Shown here one piece after another: positions 18,623-27,084 of a stretch of DNA of 39,810 bases (position 1 is its first letter; each line of letters begins with the position of its first letter). Position numbers and translations under genes: made by a program. Below the pieces are notes generated by a model. That model ran no database searches and was not told where the DNA came from. It saw only the letters and a list, made by a program, of their open reading frames with translations. The stretch spans positions 1 through 39,810 of the forward strand of contig CAJFTT010000002.1 of NCBI GenBank assembly GCA_904420005.1. The letters run 5' to 3'. The DNA comes from Candidatus Tabaqchalia intestinavium (GTDB lineage: Bacteria > Bacillota > Clostridia > Oscillospirales > CAJFTT01).

Positions 18623-19885
18623 ATGCTCATCATCCGCAACGCCGTCAGCTTCGATACCGGACGGCCGGTCGACGTATTCCTTCACCATGGGCGCATCCAC
18701 GCCGTCGGCGAGCGCCTGCCGGCTGAGCCGGGCGCCGAGGAGCTGGACGCGCGCGGCCTGACGCTTTCCCCCGGGCTGGTGGACATGCACGTGCACCTGC
18801 GCGATCCCGGCCAGACCCATAAAGGCGACATTCTCACCGAGACGGCGGCGGCCGCGGCCGGCGGTGTCACCGGCGTGGCCTGCATGCCCAACACCACGCC
18901 GGCGGTGGACTGCGTCGAGACGCTGGAATATATCCGCACACGCGCCCAAGCGGCTTCGGCGCACGTTTACCCCATCGCCGCCATCAGCGCCGGCCTCGGC
19001 GGCGGGGAATTGACCGACATGGACGCGCTGGCCGCCGCCGGGGCGCGCGGCTTCTCCGATGACGGCCGCCCGGTCGAATCGGACGACATGATGGCCGCCG
19101 CGATGAAAACGGCGGCGCGCCTCGGCGTGCCGATCATTTCCCATTGCGAGGATATGGAATTCGCGCGCGGGGGACTGGTCAACACCGGCGCCGCCGCGCG
19201 CCTCGGCGTGCCCGCCATGCACCCGCAGGCCGAGACCAACATGGTGCGCCGCGACATCGCCCTGAGCGAACGGCTGAGCGTGCCGGTGCATATCGCGCAC
19301 GTTTCCGCCAAGGAAAGCGTCGAAGCCATCCGCGAAGCCAAGAAGCGCGGCGTGCGCGTCACGGCGGAGACCTGCCCGCATTACTGCGCGCTGACCGAGG
19401 CGCTGACGCTCTCGCGCGACGCGGACTACCGCATGAATCCCCCGCTGCGCACGCAGGCGGACGTCGAAGCCGTCATCGCCGGGCTGCAGGACGACACCAT
19501 CGACATCCTCGTCACCGACCACGCGCCGCACGCGCCGGCCGAGAAAGCGGATTTCGCCGCCGCGCCCAACGGCGTCGTCGGGCTGGAGACCTCCTTCGCC
19601 GCCTGCCTGACGCACCTGGTGCGCCCCGGTCACCTGACGCTCTCGCGCCTGGTGCATAAGATGTCCTTCCTCCCCGCCGCGCTGCTGCATGTTCCGCCCG
19701 TCGAGCTGACGCCGGGGTGCGAGGCGGACCTGATGCTTTTCGACCCGGACTTTTCCTGGACGGTCGATCCCGCGCGGCTGCGCTCCAAGAGCCGCAACAC
19801 GCCCTATAAAGGCATGACCCTCACCGGCAAGGTGATGCTCACCCTGCTGGGCGGGAAGATCGTTTACCGCGACGCGGCGTTCTGA
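18623..19885 (+). CDS. pyrC: Dihydroorotase, class I
   Basis: Dihydroorotase closes carbamoyl aspartate to dihydroorotate. The 420-residue protein is a class I amidohydrolase. Zinc ligands are visible in DMHVHLRDPGQTHKGD (HxH), GFSDDGRPV (bridging Asp region), ISHCED, IAHVSAKES and the catalytic TDHAPHAP. Length is typical. GAAAGGAGAG precedes the ATG. Class I enzymes often act with aspartate transcarbamoylase, but pyrB, usually next to pyrC, is absent here. The 140-bp gap to pyrF holds two hairpins (CCGCCGG/CCGGCGG and GGCTGC/GCAGCC) without T-runs. Confidence 0.96.
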   Translation: MLIIRNAVSFDTGRPVDVFLHHGRIHAVGERLPAEPGAEELDARGLTLSPGLVDMHVHLRDPGQTHKGDILTETAAAAAGGVTGVACMPNTTPAVDCVETLEYIRTRAQAASAHVYPIAAISAGLGGGELTDMDALAAAGARGFSDDGRPVESDDMMAAAMKTAARLGVPIISHCEDMEFARGGLVNTGAAARLGVPAMHPQAETNMVRRDIALSERLSVPVHIAHVSAKESVEAIREAKKRGVRVTAETCPHYCALTEALTLSRDADYRMNPPLRTQADVEAVIAGLQDDTIDILVTDHAPHAPAEKADFAAAPNGVVGLETSFAACLTHLVRPGHLTLSRLVHKMSFLPAALLHVPPVELTPGCEADLMLFDPDFSWTVDPARLRSKSRNTPYKGMTLTGKVMLTLLGGKIVYRDAAF

Positions 19886-20025
19886 ACGCCCGCCGCATCC
19901 AAGCGGGCCGCCGGCGGGACGATCCCCGGCGGAAAGGCTGCCGCGAAGCAGCCGTCTCTGGGAACTTGCGCTTTTTGATCTGTTAAATCCCATCGATCAT
20001 TCTATTGAAAAAGGAGAGATCCGCC

Positions 20026-20949
20026 ATGTCGTTCGACCGTTTGTGTGAGAAAATCCTCGCGCTGCGCAACCCTTCCGTCGCGGGGCTCGACCCCCGGCTG
20101 GAATTCATCCCGGCGCATATTCTCGCCGAAGCGCAGCAGCGCTGTGCCGACCCGCTGGAGGCGGCGGGTGAAGCGCTCTATCTCTGGGGCAGCGCCCTCA
20201 TCGACGCGCTGCATGACATCGTTCCCGCCATCAAGCCGCAGTGCGCGTATTACGAGCTTTACGGCTGGCCAGGTGTGCGCGCACTCACGCGGCTGATCGC
20301 TTACGCCAAGGCGCGCGGCATGTTCGTCATGACCGACGGCAAGCGCAATGACATTGGCAGCACGATGGAGGCTTACGCCGCTGCACACCTCGGGACTTCG
20401 GCAGTGTTCGGCCAGGCAGTCGCGGCCTTCGACGCCGACGCGCTGACGGTCAACGGTTATCTTGGCACCGACGGTATCCAGCCGCTGCTGGGCGTCTGCC
20501 GGCAGCAGGACAAGGGGATCTTCGTGCTGGTCAAGACCTCCAACCCCTCCTCCGGAGAGCTGCAGGACCGCGCGCTCGCCGAGGGGGGCACCGTATACCG
20601 CGCGATGGGCGCGCTGTGCGAGCATTGGGGCGAGGACACGCGCGGGCAGTTCGGCTACAGCGCGGTCGGCGCGGTGGTCGGCGCGACCTATCCGCAGCAG
20701 CTCGCCGAGCTGCGCGGCGCGCTGCCGCACACGTTCTTCCTCGTGCCGGGCTACGGCGCGCAGGGCGGCACAGCGCGCGACATCGCCGGCGCGTTCGACA
20801 GCCGGGGCCTTGGCGCCATCGTCAATTCCTCCCGCGCGATCATGCGCGCCTATGAAAAAGAAGGCTGCGATCCCCGGGACTTCGCCGGCGCGGCGCGGCG
20901 CGAAGCGCTGCGCATGCGCGACGAGCTGCGCGAGGCCGCAGGGCTGTAA
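20026..20949 (+). CDS. pyrF: Orotidine 5'-phosphate decarboxylase, type 2
   Basis: PyrF makes UMP from OMP. At 307 residues this is the longer type 2 form (the B. subtilis type 1 enzyme is about 240). Landmarks are AGLDPRLEFIP near the N-terminus, IKPQCAYYE, and the catalytic Lys/Asp segment VMTDGKRNDIGSTM. The start is the ATG at 20026 (MSFDRLCEKI); AAAAGGAGAG lies 8 bases upstream, and an in-frame TTG at 20005 falls before that site. It follows pyrC and is 73 bp before carA. Confidence 0.95.
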   Translation: MSFDRLCEKILALRNPSVAGLDPRLEFIPAHILAEAQQRCADPLEAAGEALYLWGSALIDALHDIVPAIKPQCAYYELYGWPGVRALTRLIAYAKARGMFVMTDGKRNDIGSTMEAYAAAHLGTSAVFGQAVAAFDADALTVNGYLGTDGIQPLLGVCRQQDKGIFVLVKTSNPSSGELQDRALAEGGTVYRAMGALCEHWGEDTRGQFGYSAVGAVVGATYPQQLAELRGALPHTFFLVPGYGAQGGTARDIAGAFDSRGLGAIVNSSRAIMRAYEKEGCDPRDFAGAARREALRMRDELREAAGL

Positions 20950-21022
20950 TATCATCCGGGCAAAACGGGGCGCCCGCCCCTGCTGACAATCGAGAAATGA
21001 GCAAAGAAAAGGAGCGCGAGAG

Positions 21023-22090
21023 ATGAAGGCTTATTTGTATCTGCGAAACGGCGACTGCTACGAAGGCATATCCGTCGGCAGCGCCGGCACGGCGGTCGGA
21101 GAAGTGATCTTCTCCACCGGGATGGTGGGGTACCAGGAGGAGCTGACCGATCCGGCCATGTGCGGCGTGCTGCTGTGCAAAACCTATCCCCTGGCTGGCA
21201 ACGTCGGCGTCAACCCGGAAAACGTGCAGTCGGACCGGGTTTGGCCGGCCGGCTACATCGTGCGCGAGGTGTGCGACGTGCCTTCCAATTTCCGCTGCGC
21301 GGGGCTGTTTGACGACTATCTGCGCTCTAACGGCGTGGTGGGCATCGCCGACATCGACACCCGCCGCCTGACGCGCACGCTGCGCGACCAGGGCGCGATG
21401 CCGGGCGCGATCACCACCGAGCCTGCGCGCCGTGACGAGCTGATGAAAGCACTCGCCGCGTGGCAGGAGACGGCCTGCGTCGCGCGCGTGACCCGCACCG
21501 CTGCCGAAACCTTCGCGCCCGAAGGGGAGAAGCGCTGCCGCATCGCCTGCATCGATCTCGGGCTGTGCCGCAGCCTGCTGCGCGCGCTGACCGCCCGCGG
21601 CGCAGAGGTGGTGGCTTTCCCCGCGTCCGCCTGCGCAGAGGAGATCCTCGCTGCAGCGCCGGACGGCGTCTTCGTCTCCGGCGGCCCGGGCATGCCGGAC
21701 GCCCCCGCCGCCGTGGAAACGCTGCGCGCGCTGACCGCGCAGAAGCTGCCGACCTTCGGCGTCTGCCTCGGCCATCTGCTGCTCGCGCAGGCGCACGGCG
21801 CGCGCACCGTCAAGCTCCCGCACGGGCATTACGGCGCGAACCACCCGGTCAAGGACCTCGCCTCCGGCCGCACGCTCATCACCACCCAGGCCCATTCCTA
21901 CGCCGTGGACGGCGACGCGCTGCCCGCCGGCGTCCAGATCACCTATACCAGCATGAACGACGACACCGTCGAGGGCTTGCGCTATGGCGACGCCTGCTGC
22001 TCGGTGCAGTTTTACCCCGAAGCGACGACCGGCGCCGGCGCGCTGCTCGATCAGTTTGTTGCCATGACGGCGGAAAGGAGCGCTCACTAA
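21023..22090 (+). CDS. carA: Carbamoyl phosphate synthetase small subunit, altered glutaminase site
   Basis: CarA normally hydrolyses glutamine and feeds ammonia to CarB. The 355-residue protein has the N-terminal CPSase domain (GEVIFSTGMVGYQ, IADIDTRRLTRTLR) and a class I glutaminase domain. The nucleophile Cys (C248, GVCLGHLL) and the triad Glu (E333) are kept, but the catalytic His position is Tyr (Y331 in QFYPEA; normally QxHPEA). Other glutamine-contact residues also differ from E. coli as I recall it: A45 for Ser, L252 for Gln, A290 for Asn, S292 for Gly, Y293 for Phe. The reading frame is intact, so this is divergence, not a frameshift. The enzyme may be ammonia-dependent, with CarA retained structurally. 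The stop overlaps the carB ATG (TAATG). Confidence 0.93.
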   Translation: MKAYLYLRNGDCYEGISVGSAGTAVGEVIFSTGMVGYQEELTDPAMCGVLLCKTYPLAGNVGVNPENVQSDRVWPAGYIVREVCDVPSNFRCAGLFDDYLRSNGVVGIADIDTRRLTRTLRDQGAMPGAITTEPARRDELMKALAAWQETACVARVTRTAAETFAPEGEKRCRIACIDLGLCRSLLRALTARGAEVVAFPASACAEEILAAAPDGVFVSGGPGMPDAPAAVETLRALTAQKLPTFGVCLGHLLLAQAHGARTVKLPHGHYGANHPVKDLASGRTLITTQAHSYAVDGDALPAGVQITYTSMNDDTVEGLRYGDACCSVQFYPEATTGAGALLDQFVAMTAERSAH

Positions 22091-25000
22091 TGCCCAGGAA
22101 TCCCTCGATCAAGAAAGTCCTCATGATCGGCAGCGGGCCGATCGTCATCGGCCAGGCCGCCGAATTCGATTACGCCGGCACCCAGGCCTGCCGCGTGCTG
22201 CGCGAGGAGGGGCTCGAGGTCGTGCTCGTCAACTCCAACCCCGCCACCATCATGACCGACAAGGCCATGGCGGACAAAATTTACATCGAGCCGCTGACGG
22301 CCGACGTGCTGCGCCGCGTCGTGGAGATCGAAAAGCCCGACGCCGTGCTGCCGACGCTCGGCGGCCAGACCGGCCTCAACCTCGCGATGGAGCTCGCGGA
22401 GGAAGGCTTCTTCGCCTCCCATGGGGTGCAGCTGCTCGGCGCCGTGCCGGAGACCATCCGCAAGGCCGAGGACCGGCAGGCCTTCAAGGACACGATGGAA
22501 GCCATCCATCAGCCCTGCATCGCTTCCGACGTGGTGGAGACGGTGCCTGCCGCCGTCGCTTTCGCGGAAACCATCGGCTATCCCGTCATCGTCCGCCCGG
22601 CATATACGCTCGGCGGCTCGGGCGGCGGCATCGCCTATAACCGCGCGCAGCTCGAGGAGATCAGCGAGAACGGCCTGCGTCTGTCGCGCGTCAATCAGGT
22701 GCTCATCGAGAAATGCATCTCCGGGTGGAAGGAGATCGAGTTTGAGGTCATCCGCGACGCGCGCGGCAACGCGATCACCGTCTGCTCGATGGAGAATATC
22801 GATCCCGTCGGCGTGCATACCGGCGACTCCATCGTCGTCGCGCCGGCGCAGACGCTCGGCGACCGGGAATACGGCATGCTGCGCGCCGCCGCGCTGGACA
22901 TCATCCAGGCGCTGGGCATCGAGGGCGGCTGCAACGTGCAGTTCGCGCTGGAGCCCAACAGCTTTGAGTACGCCGTCATCGAGGTCAACCCGCGCGTGTC
23001 GCGCTCCTCTGCGCTGGCCTCGAAAGCCACCGGCTACCCCATCGCCAAGGTCGCGACCAAGATCGCCATCGGCTACACGCTCGACGAGATCCCCAACGCC
23101 GTTACCGGCAAGACCTGCGCCTGCTTCGAGCCGACCATCGACTACGTCGTCATCAAATTCCCAAAATGGCCGTTTGATAAGTTCGTGTACGCCAGCCGCA
23201 CGCTGGGCACGCAGATGAAGGCCACGGGCGAAGTGATGAGCATCGCGCCGAATTTCGAGATGGCGCTGATGAAGGCCGTGCGCGGCGCCGAGCTCAAGCT
23301 CGACACGCTGCACGATCCCCGCTTTGACAAATACAGCGACGAGGAGCTGCTCGCCGGCATCGCCAAGTGCGACGACGAACGCCTGTTTTACATCTATGAA
23401 GCGCTGGCGCGCGGCATTTCGGAGGATGCGATCTTCGAGATCTCGAAAATCGACCGCTGGTTCCTCAGCCATATCCAGCGCCTGGTGCAGTTTGAAAAGG
23501 CGCTGGCCGTCGGCACGCTGACCGAGGCGCTCTACCTGCAGGGCAAAAAGCTCGGCTTCCTCGACGAGACCATCGAGCGCATTTCCGGCCAGAAAATCCC
23601 CGCCCCGCGCCACGCCGTTTACAAAATGGTGGACACCTGCGCCGCGGAGTTCGAGGCCGAGACGCCGTATTTCTATTCGACCTTCGACGAGGAGAACGAG
23701 GCGCTGCTGCACCAGACCGGCAAGAAGAAGGTGCTGGTATTCGGCAGCGGGCCGATCCGCATCGGGCAGGGCATCGAGTTCGACTACTGCTCGGTTCACT
23801 GCGTATGGGCCTTCAAGGAGCACGGATTCGAGACCATCATCGCCAACAATAACCCCGAGACGGTCTCCACCGACTTCGACACGGGCGACAAGCTCTATTT
23901 CGACCCGCTGACCGACGAGGACGTCGCCAACATCATCGCAACCGAGCAGCCCTGGGGCGCGGTCGTGCAGTTCGGCGGCCAGACGGCCATCCGCCTCGTC
24001 AAGCTGCTCACCCGCCTGGGCGTGCGCATTCTCGGCACCCCGGCCGACTCCATCGACGCCGCCGAGGACCGCGAGCGCTTCGACGAGCTGCTCGAGCAGT
24101 GCGGCATTCCCCGCCCCGCGGGCGACACCGTCTTCACCTGCGACGAGGCGCTCGCCGTCGCCAACCGCCTGGGCTATCCCGTCCTGCTGCGCCCGTCCTA
24201 CGTGCTCGGCGGGCAGAACATGATCATCGCGCACAACGACGACGACGTGCGCGAATACATGCAGATCATCCTGCGCCACACGCTGGAGAATCCCGTGCTC
24301 ATCGACAAATACATGATGGGCAAGGAGGTGGAGGTCGACGCCATCTGCGACGGCGAGGACATCCTCATCCCCGGCATCATGGAGCACATCGAGCGCGCCG
24401 GCATCCATTCCGGCGACTCGATCTCGGTCTATCCGGCGCAGACGCTGTCCCCGCGCATCCGCGAGACGCTCATCCGCTATACCGAGAAGCTGGCTGTCGC
24501 GCTCAAGGTCGTGGGCCTGGTCAACATCCAGTATGTGGTGTACCAGGACGAGGTTTACGTCATCGAGGTCAATCCCCGCTCCTCCCGCACCGTCCCCTAT
24601 ATCAGCAAGGTCACAGGCGTGCCGATGGTCGATCTCGCGACCCGGTGCATGCTCGGCGAGAAGCTGCGCGACATGGGGTACGGCACGGGACTGTTCCCGG
24701 AAGGGGAATATGTCGCCGTCAAGGTCCCGGTCTTCAGCTTCGCCAAGCTGCGCGACGTGGACACCCACCTCGGCCCCGAGATGAAGTCGACGGGCGAGGT
24801 GCTGGGCATCGCCAAAACGTTCGAGGAGGCGCTGCTCAAAGGGCTGATCGCCGCGGGCTTCCAGCTCAAGCATAAGGGCGGCGTGTTCATCAGCGTGCGC
24901 GACACGGACAAGCAGGAGATCATCCCCATCGCGGACAAGTTCTCCCAGCTGGGCTTCGAGATCTACGCCACGGCCGGCACCGCGAAGCTGCTCAATTCCA

Positions 25001-25269
25001 ACATGATCGCGGCCAACGCCACGCGCAAGCTCTCCGAGGACGGCTCCAAGATCCTCGACCTGCTGGAAAGCGGCAAGATCGACTACGTCATCTCGACCTC
25101 CTCCAAGGGCCGCCTGCCCGCGCGCGACAGCGTCAAGCTGCGCCGCAAGGCGACCGAGCGCAGCATTCCCTGCCTGACGGCCCTCGACACGGCCGCCGCG
25201 CTGGTCAACTGCATCCGCATGAACAAAACGATGCGCGACGTGGAGCTGGTGGACATCACCTCCATCTGA
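22090..25269 (+). CDS. carB: Carbamoyl phosphate synthetase large subunit
   Basis: CarB makes carbamoyl phosphate from bicarbonate, ammonia and 2 ATP. The 1059-residue protein is full length, with two tandem ATP-grasp halves: the first begins KKVLMIGSGPIVIGQAAEFD and the second KKVLVFGSGPIRIGQGIEFD (about residue 550). The C-terminal methylglyoxal-synthase-like regulatory domain (about 930-1059, with FEIYATAGTAKLL and DYVISTSSKGRLPARDS) is present. The ATG at 22090 overlaps the carA stop by one base, with AAAGGAG upstream. In contrast to CarA, no catalytic degeneration is evident by eye. Confidence 0.97.
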   Translation: MPRNPSIKKVLMIGSGPIVIGQAAEFDYAGTQACRVLREEGLEVVLVNSNPATIMTDKAMADKIYIEPLTADVLRRVVEIEKPDAVLPTLGGQTGLNLAMELAEEGFFASHGVQLLGAVPETIRKAEDRQAFKDTMEAIHQPCIASDVVETVPAAVAFAETIGYPVIVRPAYTLGGSGGGIAYNRAQLEEISENGLRLSRVNQVLIEKCISGWKEIEFEVIRDARGNAITVCSMENIDPVGVHTGDSIVVAPAQTLGDREYGMLRAAALDIIQALGIEGGCNVQFALEPNSFEYAVIEVNPRVSRSSALASKATGYPIAKVATKIAIGYTLDEIPNAVTGKTCACFEPTIDYVVIKFPKWPFDKFVYASRTLGTQMKATGEVMSIAPNFEMALMKAVRGAELKLDTLHDPRFDKYSDEELLAGIAKCDDERLFYIYEALARGISEDAIFEISKIDRWFLSHIQRLVQFEKALAVGTLTEALYLQGKKLGFLDETIERISGQKIPAPRHAVYKMVDTCAAEFEAETPYFYSTFDEENEALLHQTGKKKVLVFGSGPIRIGQGIEFDYCSVHCVWAFKEHGFETIIANNNPETVSTDFDTGDKLYFDPLTDEDVANIIATEQPWGAVVQFGGQTAIRLVKLLTRLGVRILGTPADSIDAAEDRERFDELLEQCGIPRPAGDTVFTCDEALAVANRLGYPVLLRPSYVLGGQNMIIAHNDDDVREYMQIILRHTLENPVLIDKYMMGKEVEVDAICDGEDILIPGIMEHIERAGIHSGDSISVYPAQTLSPRIRETLIRYTEKLAVALKVVGLVNIQYVVYQDEVYVIEVNPRSSRTVPYISKVTGVPMVDLATRCMLGEKLRDMGYGTGLFPEGEYVAVKVPVFSFAKLRDVDTHLGPEMKSTGEVLGIAKTFEEALLKGLIAAGFQLKHKGGVFISVRDTDKQEIIPIADKFSQLGFEIYATAGTAKLLNSNMIAANATRKLSEDGSKILDLLESGKIDYVISTSSKGRLPARDSVKLRRKATERSIPCLTALDTAAALVNCIRMNKTMRDVELVDITSI

Positions 25270-25274
25270 ATGCC

Positions 25275-25308
25275 GTCCCCGGCAGAGGCGCAGCCGCCTG
25301 CCGGGGAC
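25275..25308. other. Hairpin just after carB
   Basis: GTCCCCGGCA (25275-25284) pairs with TGCCGGGGAC (25299-25308), with GGCG/CGCC continuing inside. It begins 6 bases after the carB stop. There is no T-run, so it may be an mRNA 3'-end stabiliser or a weak terminator rather than a classical one. Confidence 0.55.
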
Positions 25309-25376
25309 TCGCGCACCTGAGGGAACCGGCATCCCGCCGAAGGCCCCAGCCGCGGCGGGCGACGCCCCTCAGGATC

Positions 25377-25419
25377 GTCTGCGCGGCCTGCGGGGGCCTG
25401 CGCCGCAGGCCGCGCAGAC
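25377..25419. other. 17-bp perfect GC-rich hairpin
   Basis: GTCTGCGCGGCCTGCGG (25377-25393) is the exact inverse of CCGCAGGCCGCGCAGAC (25403-25419), with a 9-base loop. It lies in the 410-bp gap between carB and the secreted-protein gene. No T-run follows on either strand. It could attenuate or protect the pyr transcript. Confidence 0.6.
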
Positions 25420-25450
25420 ACTCGCCGAGGCCGCAAAACCCTGCCCCGCT

Positions 25451-25591
25451 GCCCCCATAGATGCAGGCGTATCAGTGGGAAAGGCAGCCGAGTTTCCCTT
25501 CACAGGCCGCCGTCCCCATAGATGCAGGCGTGCCACTGCCTCTGTGGTTGCCTTTGACGTTTCTGTCGTGCCGTCTCCACGGGTGCAGGCG
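25451..25591. repeat. Short direct repeats with 61-bp period
   Basis: CCCCATAGATGCAGGCGT occurs at 25453-25470 and exactly again at 25514-25531. A diverged copy (CTCCACGGGTGCAGGCG) sits at the same phase one period later, about 25575-25591. The 61-bp spacing is constant, but the sequence between copies is not conserved except for a CC or GCC end. No protein frame across them looks real. They lie upstream of the secreted-protein gene. Confidence 0.7.
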
Positions 25592-25679
25592 CGCCTTGCC
25601 GGCGTCCCTGCGAATCGGCCGGTCCCTGCCGGCGCCGGCAGCGCGCATCCCATTTCGCCAGAAGGAGGTCCGATCTCCC

Positions 25680-26237
25680 ATGACCCGCAAACAGAGCTGG
25701 CTGGTCGCCGGCGTCATGCTCGCCGTCTCGCTGCTGACGGTGCTGCTGTTCTCCCTGCCCGTGCAGGCGGCCCCCGTTTCCTCGCAGGTGTACCGCATCG
25801 GGCAGCAGGAATATGACAGCGTGCTGTATCCGCAGGTGCTCGACACCGCGGCCTCCACCTATGACGAAACGCTCACGCGCTTCACGTTCTCGCACGTCCC
25901 CTCCGGCAACCCCGCCGATTACCGCGAGGTGCGCGTGGTGTTCTCCTGCCGCAAATTCACGCCTGTCCCGTTCCGCACGCTCTCGCTTTCGCTGCCGCGC
26001 GTGCCAGCGCAATATGCGGACAACGTACTGGCCTGCCTGCATACTTCGCTCTACGGCGAGCCGGCGGCGCCCGGGCAGCTCTCTCTGTCGCTGCTGCTTT
26101 ACGTCCCCGGCATGGACGACGCGCAGATCGCCTCCCTCGTGGAGACGCTGACCTTCGACCTCGCTTGGGGCTTCGCCCAGGGCATCGACGGGCATGTATT
26201 CTCCTCCGTGGCGGCCGACTCGATGGAGTTTGTTTGA
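25680..26237 (+). CDS. Secreted protein of unknown function in pyr operon
   Basis: I do not recognise this 185-residue protein. The ATG at 25680 has AGAAGGAGG upstream; the open frame extends further 5' but across noncoding repeats. Residues 7-30 form a hydrophobic signal sequence ending VQA-APV, a likely signal peptidase site, so the mature part (about 155 residues) is probably exported. It has no lipobox, few cysteines and no second membrane segment. Features are YRIGQQEYDSVLYPQVLD and a paired Leu-rich stretch. It lies between carB and pyrK on the same strand but has a 410-bp gap upstream, and pyrK has its own promoter. A role in pyrimidine synthesis is not implied. Confidence 0.8.
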   Translation: MTRKQSWLVAGVMLAVSLLTVLLFSLPVQAAPVSSQVYRIGQQEYDSVLYPQVLDTAASTYDETLTRFTFSHVPSGNPADYREVRVVFSCRKFTPVPFRTLSLSLPRVPAQYADNVLACLHTSLYGEPAAPGQLSLSLLLYVPGMDDAQIASLVETLTFDLAWGFAQGIDGHVFSSVAADSMEFV

Positions 26238-26262
26238 TTTTTTCTTTACGATCTGTTATACT
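26234..26262 (+). promoter_or_regulatory. Internal promoter for pyrK-pyrD
   Basis: TTGATT (26234-26239) and TATACT (26257-26262) have a 17-base spacer and overlap the end of the preceding gene. Transcription would start near 26269, about 33 bases before the pyrK start, leaving no room for a PyrR-type attenuator. It implies that pyrKD can be transcribed apart from the attenuated part of the operon. Confidence 0.75.
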
Positions 26263-26301
26263 GAATCAAAATATTCCATTTTGTAATGAAGAAGAAAGGT
26301 T

Positions 26302-27084
26302 GTGATCTCTGCCGTGCATACCATGGAATTCTGCGAAATTCTCCGCGTCGTGCTCTGCGGCGACAACGGGCGGGACGTCACGGTCCGCGCGCCGCGCATG
26401 GCGAAGCTCGCCATGCCGGGGCAATTCCTGCATATTGCCTGCGAGGGCTTCACGCTGCGCCGGCCGATCAGCATCTGTGAAATCGGCGTGGATACGCTGC
26501 GCTTTGTCTTCGAGGTGCGCGGCAGGGGGACCGACTGGCTGGCGCAGCGCCGGGAAGGAGAAACCCTGGACATCGTCGGCCCCTGCGGCGCGGGATTTTA
26601 CAATCTCGACGCCAGCCGGCATGCGGTGCTCGTGGGCGGCGGCATCGGATGTCCGCCGCTGCTGCCGCTGGCCGGCTTCTTCGGCGGCAACGCGACGGCT
26701 ATCCTGGGCTTCCGCAGCGAGAAGCAGCTGATTTTGCAAAAGGACTTTGAAGAAAAGGCGGGAAGCGTCCTCATCACGACGGACGACGGCAGCGTGGGGC
26801 GGAAGGCTTTCACCACCGAGGTGCTCGCAGAGCGGATCGCGGCCGGCGGCGTGGACTGTATCTTCGCCTGCGGGCCGACCCCCATGCTCAAGGGGGTGCA
26901 GAAGCTCGCGCTGGAAAGCGGCATCCCTTGCCAGCTCTCGCTCGAGCAGCGCATGGCCTGCGGCGTCGGCGCGTGCCTCGCCTGCGCGACGAAGGTGCAG
27001 GACGCGAGCCGCGAGGACGGATTCCGCTATGCGCATGTGTGCAAATACGGCCCCGTGATGGATGCGAAAGAGGTGATCTTCTGA
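26302..27084 (+). CDS. pyrK: Dihydroorotate dehydrogenase electron transfer subunit
   Basis: PyrK passes electrons from PyrD through FAD and a [2Fe-2S] cluster to NAD+. The protein is up to 260 residues, with an FAD-binding barrel ([22 protein letters not shown]), an NAD-binding domain ([31 protein letters not shown]) and the C-terminal iron-sulfur motif [15 protein letters not shown] followed by HVCKYGPVM. The start is uncertain: GTG at 26302 is very close to AGAAAGG, while GTG 26314 and ATG 26323 are more distant. The stop overlaps the pyrD ATG by one base, as expected for a 1B heterotetramer. Confidence 0.93.
   Translation: MISAVHTMEFCEILRVVLCGDNGRDVTVRAPRMAKLAMPGQFLHIACEGFTLRRPISICEIGVDTLRFVFEVRGRGTDWLAQRREGETLDIVGPCGAGFYNLDASRHAVLVGGGIGCPPLLPLAGFFGGNATAILGFRSEKQLILQKDFEEKAGSVLITTDDGSVGRKAFTTEVLAERIAAGGVDCIFACGPTPMLKGVQKLALESGIPCQLSLEQRMACGVGACLACATKVQDASREDGFRYAHVCKYGPVMDAKEVIF

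Noticed and set aside
19886-20025. A second PyrR attenuator between pyrC and pyrF
   Set aside because: Hairpins exist, but there is no GAGG-type PyrR loop and no T-run terminator.
21970-22090. carA as a frameshifted pseudogene
   Set aside because: The reading frame is full length, keeps the Cys and Glu of the triad and is coupled to carB; only point substitutions are seen.
22087-25332. Minus-strand open frame of 1081 codons opposite carB
   Set aside because: It is a shadow of carB, with no start signal and no recognisable motif.
25451-25591. Possible CRISPR array
   Set aside because: Only two exact 18-base copies and one diverged copy, no cas genes, and the repeats are too short and too few.
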